53,296 nucleotides of DNA from Actinomadura sp. 6K520 (GTDB lineage: Bacteria; Actinomycetota; Actinomycetes; Streptosporangiales; Streptosporangiaceae): the NCBI RefSeq assembly GCF_004349245.1, contig NZ_SMLC01000037.1, positions 1 to 53,296 on the forward strand. Direction: 5' to 3'. How positions within the stretch are numbered: position 1 is the stretch's first letter; each line of letters starts with the position of its first letter. A program made the position numbers and the translations under genes. The notes under the pieces are model-generated. The model saw only the letters and a list, made by a program, of their open reading frames with translations. It was not told where the DNA came from and did no database searches. Shown here piece by piece: positions 1-8,286 of this stretch.

Positions 1-173
1 CGCACGGCGACATCGCCAGCAGGACCGCGATCACGACCCTGGCCGGCATCCCGTTCACCGCGGATCCGGCCGCCGACCTCACCTCCGGCGTGGCCGCGAG
101 CTCCGCCCGCCTCGCCGACCTGGACGCCGCCCTGACCGCCCTCACCGACCCCGTCCGCTTCACAGCCATCTAA
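1..173 (+). CDS. C-terminal end of an unidentified protein (5' truncated by window)
   Basis: An open frame enters from the left edge (codons in phase with base 3) and stops at TAA 171-173, giving about 56 C-terminal residues that begin HGDIASRTAITTLAG and end DPVRFTAI. Codon use is typical of the window, with strong GC at third positions, so it looks like real coding sequence. The fragment is Ala/Thr/Leu rich, has no membrane segment and carries no motif I recognise, so no function is offered. About 120 bp separate its stop from the convergent VOC gene; I see nothing clear in that gap. Confidence 0.5.
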   Translation, partial: HGDIASRTAITTLAGIPFTADPAADLTSGVAASSARLADLDAALTALTDPVRFTAI

Positions 174-294
174 AGGGAGCTTCTGTCGTGCAATTGACTT
201 CTTCGATCTTCGGCCCGGATCCCGATCCCGACAGACCACGGGCGGCGGGGGAGTGGCCGTGGGCCGCTCATGGTTCGTCGCCCGCTCGTCCTTC

Positions 295-918
295 TCAGGG
301 CCGGCTTCGGGCGGGCGTGGGTTCCCAGGCAAAACCGTCCGGGTCGGTGATGGGCTCGTTGCCGCCGACCAGCACGAGTCGGTGCGAGCCGGTGCCCTCC
401 TGGTCGACGCCGGTGTCCTTGGCGAGGGCGCGGCGCGGGTAGAGCGCCAGTGTGACGGTGGACGATGGGGTGTCGAACTCGGCGTACTTGCCGCCGAAGC
501 TCTTGGCGACGGCCAGGCCGCGGTCGACATAGAACCGCTTGCTCGCCTTGACGTCCGCTACGCCTAGCAGCAGCGTGATCTGGTCGAACTTGGGGGCGGC
601 GGGCGCGGAGTCCTTCTTCTTTGAGGACGCGACCTTGCAGATCGTCCCGTCCGGGGTCTGGATGACGCCGCCGTAGCCCCAGAACGACTTCGTGGCGGGC
701 TTCAGCGTCGTGGCGCCGGCGTCGAGCGCGGCGGCGATGAGGGCGTCGACGTTGCCGGGCTGGGACGCGACGAGCGACAGCGCGAAGCCGCGGAAGCCGG
801 TGGTCGGCTCGTCCGAGGGGCGGACGTTCACATAGGGCGCGAGACCGAAGATGGCATAGAAGGTCTCCGCGGCCGTGGGGTTGGCGACTTCCAGGGTGAT
901 GGATTCGAACGAGGTCAT
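295..918 (-). CDS. VOC (glyoxalase/bleomycin-resistance-like) protein, two half-domains
   Basis: 207 aa. The N-terminus (MTSFESITLEVANPTAAETFY) and a second start near residue 114 (FDQITLLLGVADVKASKRFYVDRGL) each show the VOC pattern of a beta strand followed by A-x-x-FY and G-L. This gives two paired beta-alpha-beta-beta-beta modules in about the usual length for a two-module VOC protein. VOC proteins are cytosolic, often metal-dependent, and include lyases, dioxygenases and drug-binding proteins; the substrate cannot be read from sequence. The ATG at 918 sits directly at the first VOC strand. It lies 37 bp downstream of another VOC gene on the same strand, so the two may be cotranscribed. 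Confidence 0.85.
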   Translation of the reverse strand: MTSFESITLEVANPTAAETFYAIFGLAPYVNVRPSDEPTTGFRGFALSLVASQPGNVDALIAAALDAGATTLKPATKSFWGYGGVIQTPDGTICKVASSKKKDSAPAAPKFDQITLLLGVADVKASKRFYVDRGLAVAKSFGGKYAEFDTPSSTVTLALYPRRALAKDTGVDQEGTGSHRLVLVGGNEPITDPDGFAWEPTPARSRP

Positions 919-955
919 GGTGATTCCTTCTGGTGAGGTGGTTCGGCGGTTGTGC

Positions 956-1312
956 TCAGCGGTCCTGGATCAGCCCGAGGACGTTGCCGTCCGGGTCGGT
1001 GACGGCGGCGACCAGCCGTCCGCCGCCGACGTCGTGCGCGGCCTCCTTGACGGTCGCGCCGGCGGCGGTCAGTTCGGCGACCTTCGCGTTGATGTCCGGC
1101 ACGTGCCAGTAGGCCACCGGCGAGGTCATGTCCTGGGGGCCGCCGGCCGGGACCAGCCCGATGTGCTGGCCTCCGACCTCAAACCCGACGTAGTGGGACG
1201 AGTCGGTCTGCGGCGCCTCGCCGAGCAGGGCCGCGTACACCGCCTTGGCCTTCGCCAGGTCGCTCACCGGGTGCAGCACGGTTCTGATTCCCTGGACGGG
1301 AGATCCACTCAT
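956..1312 (-). CDS. Single-domain VOC family protein
   Basis: 118 aa starting MSGSPVQGIRTVLHPVSDLAKAKAVYAALLG and ending DPDGNVLGLIQDR, the usual first and last VOC strands. The DPDGN-x-x-GL ending is typical of glyoxalase-like proteins. The frame stays open far upstream but that part is antisense to the large regulator; the ATG at 1312 is where VOC homology begins. It is divergent from the LuxR/NB-ARC regulator at 1470 across a 157 bp gap, so that regulator may control this gene and the VOC gene downstream (inference). Substrate unknown. Confidence 0.88.
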   Translation of the reverse strand: MSGSPVQGIRTVLHPVSDLAKAKAVYAALLGEAPQTDSSHYVGFEVGGQHIGLVPAGGPQDMTSPVAYWHVPDINAKVAELTAAGATVKEAAHDVGGGRLVAAVTDPDGNVLGLIQDR

Positions 1313-1469
1313 GGTCGCTCCTGGAGTCGGTGGGGGCCGCATCGGCCCGTTGTTCAACTGCTCATAGCCTCGCTCCAGGCTCACCCTGGCCACATCCGTA
1401 GCGACTACGGAAGCGGCTACGGAGCGCGGGCACGGACCGTGCACGGATGGCCTGCGACAGAATGGGACA

Positions 1470-4259
1470 GTGACCGCGAGTGTGGATGTCTCTCCCCGTG
1501 AAGCCGAGGTGTTGGAGCTGGTCGGGGAGCATCTCAGCAACGCCGAGATCGCGGCGCGGCTGTTCATCTCGGTCCGGACGGCCGAGAGCCATGTCTCCGC
1601 GCTGCTGCGGAAGCTGGACGTCCCAGACCGGCGGGCGCTCGCCGTGCGGGCCGCCGCGAGCCGCCGCGCCGTCGGTCCGTCGCACGCCGTGCCCGTCCTG
1701 CCGGCTCCGCTGACCTCGTTCGTCGGCCGGGCGAGCGAGCGGGCCGAGCTGACCGAGATGATCGGTAAGCACCGGCAGGTGTCCGCGGTGGGGCCCGGCG
1801 GCGTGGGCAAGACCCGGCTCGCGCTGGCGGTGGCGGCGGACGCGGCCGGCGTTTTCGCGGACGGGGTGTGGTTCGTCGATCTCGTGCCGGTCAACGATCC
1901 GGGGATGGTCGCGGACGCGGTCGCCGGCGCCCTCGGTCTCGGCGAGCAGCCCGGCCGTGGTATGACCGAGTCGGTGGCCGTGGCGCTGGCCGACCGGCAT
2001 GCGCTGCTCGTGCTGGACAACTGTGAGCAGGTGCGGGACGGCGTGGCGCTGTTCGTCGAGCGGCTGCTCGCGGCGTGCCCCGGGGTGACGGTGCTGGTGA
2101 CGAGCCGGGCCCGGCTGATGGTGCCGTTCGAGCGGGTGTACCAGGTCCCGCCGCTGTCGCTGTCCGACGACGGTGAGTCGGACGCGGTCGCGCTGTTCAA
2201 GGAACGGGCGACGGCGATCGGCTGGCCGTTGGATCCTCCCCTGCACGACCACATCCGCTCGATCTGCGAGCGGCTGGACGGCATGGCGCTGGCGATCGAG
2301 CTGGCCGCCGCCCGGTACCCGACGCTCGGGCTGGACGGCCTCACCGCGGCCCTGTCCCAACCGCTGCGGACGCTCACCGGCGGGTCCCGCGCCGACGACC
2401 GGCACCGTTCGGTGCGGGCGGCGGTGGACTGGAGCCACACACTGCTGGAGCCGGCCGACCGGAACCTCCTTCGGCGGGTGTCGGTGTTCGTCGCGCCGTT
2501 CACCGCCGCGGCGGCGGCGGAGGTGGCCGGGGCCGAGGAGTGCGTTATCGCCGACGGGCTGGCCCGCCTGGCGGAACAGAGCCTGCTGGTCGTGCGGGCG
2601 TCGTCGAGCGCGACCGAGTACCGGGCGCTGGAGACCATCCGCCAGTACGGGGCCGAGCGGCTCACCGAGGCCGGTGAGCTGGCCGATGTCCGCACCCGGC
2701 ACCTTCGCTGGTGCCTGGCCGCGGCCACCGGCCTCGCGGTCGCCGGAACGGACTGGCGGCCCCGGTTCGACGCCGTCGCCGACGACCTCCGCGCTGCCCT
2801 GGCGTGGGCGGCCGACGAGCCGGAACACCGCGCGGACGCGTTCGACCTCGCGCGGCACATGGCGGAGCTCGCCTTCACCCGCAATCTGGTCGGTGAGTCA
2901 CAGCAGCGGTACGAGCAGGCCGCCGCGCTCGCCGGCGACCCGGCCGCCGCCGCGGCGATGCTCCGGAATGCCGCCGCCGTCGCCGGGTGCCGCATGCACG
3001 GCGACGACATGTACCGCCTGCACCGGGCCGCCGCGGCCCACGCCCGCCGGTGTGGCGCCGCCACTCGCGCCGCCGCCGACCTGGCGACCGCCGCGACCAC
3101 CGTGTACCGGTTCTCGGGCACGTTCGTCCGGACGCCGTCCCCGGACCGGGCGCTCGCGCTCATCACTGAGGCGCGGGAGGACGCAGGCGACGACCCCGCC
3201 GCACTGGCGGCCGTCGCGCTGGCCGAGGTCGCGTCGGCCGCCGACGCGTTCGGCGCCGACCAGGACCCGTACGACGACGTCGTGACGGAGACGCTCGCGC
3301 GTGCCGAACGCGCGGTCGAACTCGCCCACCGCACCGGCGACCCACCCGCCGAGTCCGCCGCGCTCGACGCGCTCGCCGCCGTCCAGAGCTGGGCCGGCGA
3401 CGCGTTCGCCACCGCGGCCACGGCCCGGCGCCGCGTCCACCTTCTGTCGTCCGCGCCGACCACGCCCGCTGTCACCCACGAGCTCGTCCAGGCGCTCGGC
3501 GAGGCGGCCCAGACCGGTATCGGCGTCGGAGACCTGCCCGGCGCCCGCCGTTGGGCGAGTCGGCTCGCCGACCACCCGTCGCTGGCCGAAGTGGGGCACC
3601 GCGCGACGAGCTGGCAGCTGGTCGCCGATGCGCTGGCGGGCGACGTCGGCGACGTGCTCACCGGCGCCGTCCGGTTCCTGGACTCGTGGCGGCGCAGCGG
3701 CAGCCCGGCCTGGCCGGACCTCGAACCGGCGGTGACCGCCGTCGCGATGGTCCACGGCCTCCGCGACGACCAGGACGCCCGGCACGAGTGGAACACGATT
3801 CTGGAGCAGTTCGGCGCGTCCCCGAACCGGGTCCACGGCTACGGCGCGGTCTTCGACGTGATGCCGCTGCTCCACAACGGACAGGTGTCCGAAGCGCTGG
3901 AGCGGATGGCTCCCGAATCCGGCGAGGTGTGGAGGTGGGTCACCTGGATCTGGCACCACTGGTACGTGGCGTTGCGCGCGGAGGCCGCCGTGCTCGCGGG
4001 AAGCCCCGACGCCCGCCACCGCCTGGCCGACGCCCGCGAGCTCACCACCGGCAATCCCGTCGCCGGCGCCATCGTTGAACGGGCCGAGGCACTACTGGAG
4101 GACGACCCGACGCGGCTGCTCGCCACGACGGACGCGTTCGACGCCGCCGGTTGCCGCTACCAGTCGGCCCGGACCAGGATCCTGGCGGGCGGCGAGCACG
4201 CCCTTCGCGGAGCGGCCGTACTCGCCGACCTCGGTCTCGCCCCCATGGCCGCCCGGTAG
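1470..4259 (+). CDS. Large transcriptional regulator: N-terminal LuxR HTH, NB-ARC-type ATPase, helical repeats
   Basis: 929 aa, GTG start. Residues 8-52 are a LuxR/GerE HTH (SPREAEVLELV, NAEIAARLF, VRTAESHVSALLRKLDV). A P-loop (GPGGVGKTR) lies at 108-116 and a Walker B-like segment (HALLVLDNCEQ) near 185. The C-terminal half is Ala-rich and helical, consistent with degenerate TPRs. It is therefore a STAND-class, ATP-dependent regulator. The HTH is at the N-terminus, whereas MalT/LAL regulators carry it at the C-terminus, but this reversed layout is well known in actinomycetes. It diverges from two VOC genes, which are the obvious candidate targets. The inducer is unknown. Confidence 0.88.
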   Translation: MTASVDVSPREAEVLELVGEHLSNAEIAARLFISVRTAESHVSALLRKLDVPDRRALAVRAAASRRAVGPSHAVPVLPAPLTSFVGRASERAELTEMIGKHRQVSAVGPGGVGKTRLALAVAADAAGVFADGVWFVDLVPVNDPGMVADAVAGALGLGEQPGRGMTESVAVALADRHALLVLDNCEQVRDGVALFVERLLAACPGVTVLVTSRARLMVPFERVYQVPPLSLSDDGESDAVALFKERATAIGWPLDPPLHDHIRSICERLDGMALAIELAAARYPTLGLDGLTAALSQPLRTLTGGSRADDRHRSVRAAVDWSHTLLEPADRNLLRRVSVFVAPFTAAAAAEVAGAEECVIADGLARLAEQSLLVVRASSSATEYRALETIRQYGAERLTEAGELADVRTRHLRWCLAAATGLAVAGTDWRPRFDAVADDLRAALAWAADEPEHRADAFDLARHMAELAFTRNLVGESQQRYEQAAALAGDPAAAAAMLRNAAAVAGCRMHGDDMYRLHRAAAAHARRCGAATRAAADLATAATTVYRFSGTFVRTPSPDRALALITEAREDAGDDPAALAAVALAEVASAADAFGADQDPYDDVVTETLARAERAVELAHRTGDPPAESAALDALAAVQSWAGDAFATAATARRRVHLLSSAPTTPAVTHELVQALGEAAQTGIGVGDLPGARRWASRLADHPSLAEVGHRATSWQLVADALAGDVGDVLTGAVRFLDSWRRSGSPAWPDLEPAVTAVAMVHGLRDDQDARHEWNTILEQFGASPNRVHGYGAVFDVMPLLHNGQVSEALERMAPESGEVWRWVTWIWHHWYVALRAEAAVLAGSPDARHRLADARELTTGNPVAGAIVERAEALLEDDPTRLLATTDAFDAAGCRYQSARTRILAGGEHALRGAAVLADLGLAPMAAR

Positions 4260-4351
4260 CCGGACGATCGCCGCTCGTAGCAAGTGGCCATCAAGGGAAA
4301 CATTGGAAAAATAGCCTTCTGGGGTCCGAATTATCGACTGGGCGCACGATA

Positions 4352-4471
4352 TCTCCGAAGCGAAATTCGAGTCCCATACCTCCAGGCGGTGCTCGTTGAT
4401 ATCTCGAACCCGGCCCCGAGTTCGGGGAAGGTGTCTGCCCGATGCGCAGATCGAAGCAATGAGAGGCCGAT
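4352..4471 (-). pseudogene. Fragment of an IS5-like transposase N-terminal HTH region
   Basis: Reading the minus strand gives a short stretch with LGAGFEISTSTAWRY, which resembles the helix-turn-helix segment near the N-terminus of IS5/HARBI-type DDE transposases (usual pattern LxxGFGISxxTAWRY). No downstream DDE domain, no clear terminal repeats and no long frame are present, so at most about 40 codons survive. The fragment lies in a 530 bp gene-free stretch (4260-4788) just before the tRNA fragment. Beyond it I see nothing identifiable in that stretch. The call rests on one short motif. Confidence 0.4.
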
Positions 4472-4788
4472 TCGCTGCCTGGGAACGAGTGCTTTCACCG
4501 TAGGCAACGACGCAAATCGCTGCTTGCCGCGCCGACTTGGCGTCGTATGCAGGCATTCATCTACCTGTGTGGACGGTATGTCACTCTTGCGCCTCGGATG
4601 CCTGGGATTGAGCATGTTGACGGGCCGACGGTAACCCACGGTAACTGGTCGTCAAGAGCGAGGAGCGTGAATCGTGGGAGATCAGAAGTGACTTGATCTT
4701 CCTTGGACTGTTGCCACTGGAGCGGAAGGTGGGCTTCTGACCTGGGCTGATGTCTGGACGGCCTTCGCTGCCGGGCTGTCCAACCGTT

Positions 4789-4833
4789 TTCACACCGAAG
4801 AGGTCACTGGTTCGAACCCAGTATCGCCCACCA
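4789..4833 (+). tRNA. 3' half of a tRNA-Val(CAC); 5' half missing
   Basis: From 4789 the sequence reads as a tRNA 3' half: anticodon loop with CAC, right anticodon stem CGAAG, variable loop AGGTC, T-arm ACTGG-TTCGAAC-CCAGT, acceptor 3' strand ATCGCCC, discriminator A and encoded CCA ending at 4833. The matching left anticodon stem (CTTCG), the D-arm and the 5' acceptor strand (GGGCGAT) are absent upstream, so this cannot be a functional tRNA. A terminator follows directly. A bare tRNA 3' half is what site-specific integration into a tRNA gene leaves at the distal attachment site. The Val(CAC) assignment is from memory of actinomycete tRNAs. Confidence 0.8.
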
Positions 4834-4851
4834 CGTTTCAGCAGGTCAGAT

Positions 4852-4882
4852 AAGGTCTCGGAGATCATTCCGAGACCTTTTT
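4852..4882 (+). terminator. Rho-independent terminator downstream of the tRNA fragment
   Basis: AAGGTCTCGG (4852-4861) pairs perfectly with CCGAGACCTT (4870-4879) around an 8-nt loop, and the 3' arm runs into TTTTT (4878-4882). This is a textbook intrinsic terminator and is unusual here in having a T-run. It lies 18 bp after the CCA end and is probably the native terminator of the tRNA-Val gene. Confidence 0.88.
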
Positions 4883-5334
4883 CAATCTTGAAGGCCCTTG
4901 GGGAGCCCGCAGGGCATGGCTGCCTTCGTGGTGTAGGTGCTGATTCGGCTCGGAGCCGACGACGCGGTCACTGCACCGATGGCACAGGATGGCCGGTGGC
5001 CGGTGGCCGGTGCGGTTGCGGCGTTCGGGTTGGGGGTGGCGGCACCGCTGGTGATCGAGAAGTTGGCCCGGCTGGTTCCGCTGGCCCTGGACGTGCAACC
5101 CCTGGTGGAGCCTCGGCCCGATCCGTCCGTAGGGGGTGGAATTGGCCACCCCGGTCAGGTTGGACAGTCCGAGCAGCCAGCCACGGGAGGGGGCGGCAAT
5201 GCGCCGTGACAGCCACGCCGGGCTCGTTCTAGCCGCGCTGGCTGGGACTCCCGAACCGCGCGAGGCCACGCCCGGTGCCTGGGCTGGCCGCCTGCCCGGC
5301 CGACTCGTCGGCGCACTCGCCCGGTCACCGGTAG
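4883..5334. other. Gene-free stretch; triple GGCCGGT repeat, no confident CDS
   Basis: About 450 bp with overlapping open frames on both strands but no start with a ribosome binding site and no recognised domain. GGCCGGT is repeated three times in tandem at 4991-5011. The stretch probably includes degraded N-terminal sequence of the LuxR remnant that follows, but I could not align it. Confidence 0.4.
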
Positions 5335-5592
5335 ACCACACCGCTCCCGGCAGGCGACGGACCGGACTCGCCGGTCGCGGTGATGCTCGAAGCGGCCCGC
5401 CCCGCCGAAATGGCGCCGCTGATGGCCGATGCCTACGGTTTCACCGACGGCGAGCGGCGCGTCACCGAACCCATGGCGCATGGCCTGTCCACCAGGCAGA
5501 TCGCCGACCGGCTGCGGGTGTCGTCGTACACCGTGCAGGATCACCTGGAGTCGATCTTCGCCAAGTCCGGCACCGGCTCACGTGGCGACCTG
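5335..5592 (+). pseudogene. Remnant of a LuxR-family regulator (C-terminal HTH only)
   Basis: The frame opens just after an in-frame TAG at 5332. It reads a linker (GDGPDSPVAVMLEAARPAE), then a LuxR HTH (GERRVTEPMAHGLSTRQIADRL, SSYTVQDHLESIFAKSGTGSRGDL). This matches the C-terminal third of a large family of actinomycete LuxR regulators that have a long N-terminal sensor region. The sensor part is missing, and after SRGDL the usual closing helix is replaced by unrelated sequence up to a stop at 5778. A truncated product from the GTG at 5380 cannot be excluded, but decay is the simpler reading. Confidence 0.65.
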
Positions 5593-5759
5593 ACTCTGGG
5601 AGCCGCAGCGCACCGTGAGTCGCGGGGTTCGACCACACGAGCGCAGACGCACGAGATGTCCGCGGCCATCGCGCAGATCAACCGTCCGGCGAAGAACGGC
5701 GATAAACCGGGCGAACCGCTCAGGCGACTCTCACCATGGGTCGGCAGCCACCGAACTTG

Positions 5760-6419
5760 TCAGCCCTCGCGCAGGTAGGTCAGTACGGCGAGGACCCGGC
5801 GATGTCCTTCGTCAGGGTGCAGGTTGAGTTTGCTCATTATGTTGCCGATGTGTTTGTTGACCGCGGCCTGCCCGATGGTGAGCGCCTGTCCGATGGCGGT
5901 GTTCGACTTGCCCTCGGCCATGAGCGCGAGCACCTCTCGCTCCCGAAGCGTCAGGTTGCGCAGGGGGTCGCGGCGATGACGCAGGAGCTGGCGTACTACT
6001 TCGGGGTCGAGGATCGTCCCGCCGTCGGCGACCTGGCGGATCGCTTCGAAGAATTCCGTGAGCCGACCGATACGGTCCTTGAGTAGGTAGCCGACGCCGG
6101 TGCCGTCGTCGGAGTCGAGTAGTTCGCCCACGTATGTTCGCTGCACATACTGGCTCAGTGCCAGGACGGGTGCGCCGGGACGGCGGGCGCGGACCTGCAG
6201 CGCGGCGCGTAGTCCTTCGTCGGAGAAGCCGGGCGGCATGCGGACGTCGGTGATGAGTACGTCGGGGCGGTGTCGTTCGGCGGCCGTCAGCAGTCCCTCC
6301 GCGTCTGAGGCGGTGGCCAGGACGGTGAACCCGTGGCGGGAGAGCAGGCTGGCCAGGCCTTCTCTGAGGAGCACACCGTCTTCAGCGAGCACCAGGGTCA
6401 GCTCACGGGACGTTTGCAT
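5760..6419 (-). CDS. NarL/FixJ-family response regulator
   Basis: 219 aa. The receiver domain has the acidic pair E13/D14, phospho-acceptor D58 in VLITDVRMPP, and K114 in YLLKD. A C-terminal LuxR HTH starts at LTLREREVLALMAEG and continues TIGQAAVNKHIGNIMSKLNL. It is the cytosolic DNA-binding partner of the histidine kinase whose 3' end it overlaps by 22 bp (start at 6419 inside the kinase gene), so the two are translationally coupled. The divergent serine hydrolase and ABC transporter are plausible targets (inference). Confidence 0.95.
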   Translation of the reverse strand: MQTSRELTLVLAEDGVLLREGLASLLSRHGFTVLATASDAEGLLTAAERHRPDVLITDVRMPPGFSDEGLRAALQVRARRPGAPVLALSQYVQRTYVGELLDSDDGTGVGYLLKDRIGRLTEFFEAIRQVADGGTILDPEVVRQLLRHRRDPLRNLTLREREVLALMAEGKSNTAIGQALTIGQAAVNKHIGNIMSKLNLHPDEGHRRVLAVLTYLREG

Positions 6420-7681
6420 GGGATCTCCATCCGGAGCACGGTGGGGCCGCCCGGCGGGCTGGACAGTGACAGCGTGCCGTTCACGGCGGCCAGCCGGTCG
6501 GCCAGGCCGGCCAGCCCGGTACCCGAGGCCGGGTGTGCGCCGCCGGTTCCGTTGTCGGTCACCCGCAGGATGAGAGTGTCGCCGATCAACCGGCAGGTCA
6601 CTTCGGCCCGGTCGGCTCCGCTGTGTCTGTCCACGTTGGTCAGTGCCTCGCTGACCGCGAAGTAGGCGGCGGATTCGACCGCGGGCGGCGGCCGTCGCGG
6701 CAGGTCGGTGGCGAGATCGATCGGTACGGTACAGCGATCGGCGATGTCGGCCAGTGCCGGACCCAATCCATGGTCGTTGAGGACCTTGGGATGGATGTTG
6801 AGTATCAGTTCACGCAGTTCGGAAAGCGCCTGGAAGGCGTGCTCCTGTGCGCGGTCGAGCGGGGGCGAGGCCGGCGCGTCGGGTGGCGTGCCGAGCCGTG
6901 CTTCACCGAGTTCCATGGTCAGAGCCACAAGCCGTTGCTGTGCGCCGTCGTGCAGGTCCCGCTCGATGCGTCGCCGTTCGGCTTCGAACGCTTCGAAGAG
7001 CGCGCCGCGTGATCGAGCCATCTCGGCCAGTTCGGCATCGCGTGCCTCATCGGGCGTCGCGGCCAGCAGGTACCGCGCCAGCGCGCCCTGTGCGCCGGCG
7101 ACCAAGGCGAGCCCGTACAGGGCCAGGGCCGTGAGCCCCACGCCGACGGGGACCGTGGCCCACGCGGTGTGCCGGTCGGCGAGGACCCACCGGTCGATAC
7201 GGAACGCCAGGTCGGGCATCACGTGGGTCCACAGCGGAGCGCCGATCGCCAGCACCGAGCCGATGGCGGATACGGCGACGAGTACCAGGTCCAGCGGCCA
7301 CAGCAGGCCGCACAGCAGAAGGACGTAGATGAGCTCCCGCCACGTGGCGGGCTCGCGGATCCGGGTCAGCGACCACCCGAGTGGCCCGGCACGGTCGGGT
7401 GTGCGGTGGCGGCCGGCCAGGCGGCCCGGTCCGAGCAGCCATAGACGTCGCCGCTCCAGCACACCCACGGGTATGCCGAGCAACACGACGCCCGCCAGCA
7501 GGGCCACCCCGATGACGACCGGGACGGTCATCGCCCCGACGCCGGCCAGCACCACCAACGCGACCATGCACGCGAGGCCGACGGGGACGGTGGTCACCAG
7601 GTATGCCAGGGACCGCCACGGCCACGGCGACACCAGAAACCCCGGATGTGCCAGAGCCTGCCACAGGTTCTGAGGTTTCAC
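6398..7681 (-). CDS. DesK/NarX-type sensor histidine kinase
   Basis: 427 aa. The N-terminal half holds several hydrophobic segments (about residues 25-48, 52-75, 117-150 and 175-205) and no large extracellular domain, so it probably senses within or at the membrane. A HisKA_3 motif follows (RRRIERDLHDGAQQRLV, phospho-acceptor His about 244). The HATPase_c domain has an N-box (SEALTNVDRHS), G1 (VTDNGTGG) and G2 (GTGLAGLADRL). It is the upstream gene of a kinase-regulator operon. An inverted repeat about 100 bp upstream is a candidate control site. The signal is unknown; adjacency to an FtsX-type ABC transporter suggests an envelope or antimicrobial cue. Confidence 0.94.
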   Translation of the reverse strand: MKPQNLWQALAHPGFLVSPWPWRSLAYLVTTVPVGLACMVALVVLAGVGAMTVPVVIGVALLAGVVLLGIPVGVLERRRLWLLGPGRLAGRHRTPDRAGPLGWSLTRIREPATWRELIYVLLLCGLLWPLDLVLVAVSAIGSVLAIGAPLWTHVMPDLAFRIDRWVLADRHTAWATVPVGVGLTALALYGLALVAGAQGALARYLLAATPDEARDAELAEMARSRGALFEAFEAERRRIERDLHDGAQQRLVALTMELGEARLGTPPDAPASPPLDRAQEHAFQALSELRELILNIHPKVLNDHGLGPALADIADRCTVPIDLATDLPRRPPPAVESAAYFAVSEALTNVDRHSGADRAEVTCRLIGDTLILRVTDNGTGGAHPASGTGLAGLADRLAAVNGTLSLSSPPGGPTVLRMEIPCKRPVS

Positions 7682-8107
7682 CGAGCTGCCTCCGGGCGCG
7701 GGTGGTGGTACGTCGTTCGCGTGGTTCGGACCAGGTTACGGACGGGGTGTACAGCGGCGAATCAGGCAATCCGGAGTTGTCGGGGTAGTGCGATCCCTAC
7801 CCCGGGCGTCGAGAGTCGCTACCAGACATCCGGCAGTCAGCGTCATGGCCAGAGATGCCGCCGTGCCGCAACCCTTCAGGGATGGTTCGATCGCTCGATC
7901 TGGAGGGAATTCGTTGGCCCGTGCTCATACAGCCGGACTGGGAAGAGCAGCTCAGGCTCACCGACACGGTGGAGCGCATGCTGCCGGGCCTGGGGACGGG
8001 CGCCCGCGGCAGATGACCGCCCGCGAAGTGGCGGCACACCGCGGGCGTCCATGTCGGTGAGTACCGCGCCCTGTTCGGTGGGTGACTACTCGGCCAAAAG
8101 GGAACCG
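7682..8107. other. Upstream region of the kinase operon; no intact gene
   Basis: Over 400 bp between divergent genes. It holds the inverted repeat at 7781-7804 and overlapping frames without ribosome binding sites. The right end runs into a serine-hydrolase fragment. No convincing CDS is visible. Confidence 0.45.
7781..7804. promoter_or_regulatory. Perfect inverted repeat upstream of the kinase-regulator operon
   Basis: CGGGGTAG-N8-CTACCCCG has two 8-bp perfect arms. It lies about 100 bp upstream of the histidine kinase start (7681, minus strand). The arm and spacer size fit a dimeric response-regulator or repressor site. There is no T-run and no gene end nearby, so a terminator is unlikely. 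Confidence 0.4.
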
Positions 8108-8197
8108 ACCGAGATGCGCACGACCGTACCGGTCAACGCCGACACGGCACAGATCTGGCCGGAAGCCCGATACGGCCTCGGCCTCTTCTCCCGCCCG
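8108..8197 (+). pseudogene. Fragment of a second serine hydrolase (beta-lactamase fold)
   Basis: About 30 codons read MRTTVPVNADTAQIWPEARY followed by GLGLFSRP, which matches the stretch between the YxN and HxG regions of D-Ala-D-Ala-carboxypeptidase-like serine hydrolases. The intact paralogue just downstream has the equivalent EPGARYGLGIGWRP at its residues 325-338. Neither the SxxK part nor the HGG end is present, so this is debris from a paralogue or a partial duplication. Confidence 0.6.
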
Positions 8198-8286
8198 TGT
8201 GGTGATCTCCATTTCCGCCGCGCGTTGTGTGATGTGCCATGACCAAGCTGTTTGCGCGATTTCACGACTCAAGAGATTGGACAAAG

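Noticed and set aside
956..3796. 946-codon minus-strand frame opposite the LuxR/NB-ARC gene
   Set aside because: Ser/Arg/Ala-rich translation typical of antisense to high-GC coding DNA; only its last 118 codons, the VOC protein, are real.
4581..4868. Minus-strand frame containing WVRTSDLFGV
   Set aside because: This peptide is the reverse translation of the tRNA 3' half, a known annotation artefact.
4991..5011. Triple GGCCGGT as an iteron or origin element
   Set aside because: Only three GC-rich 7-mers, no AT-rich unwinding region and no replication gene nearby.
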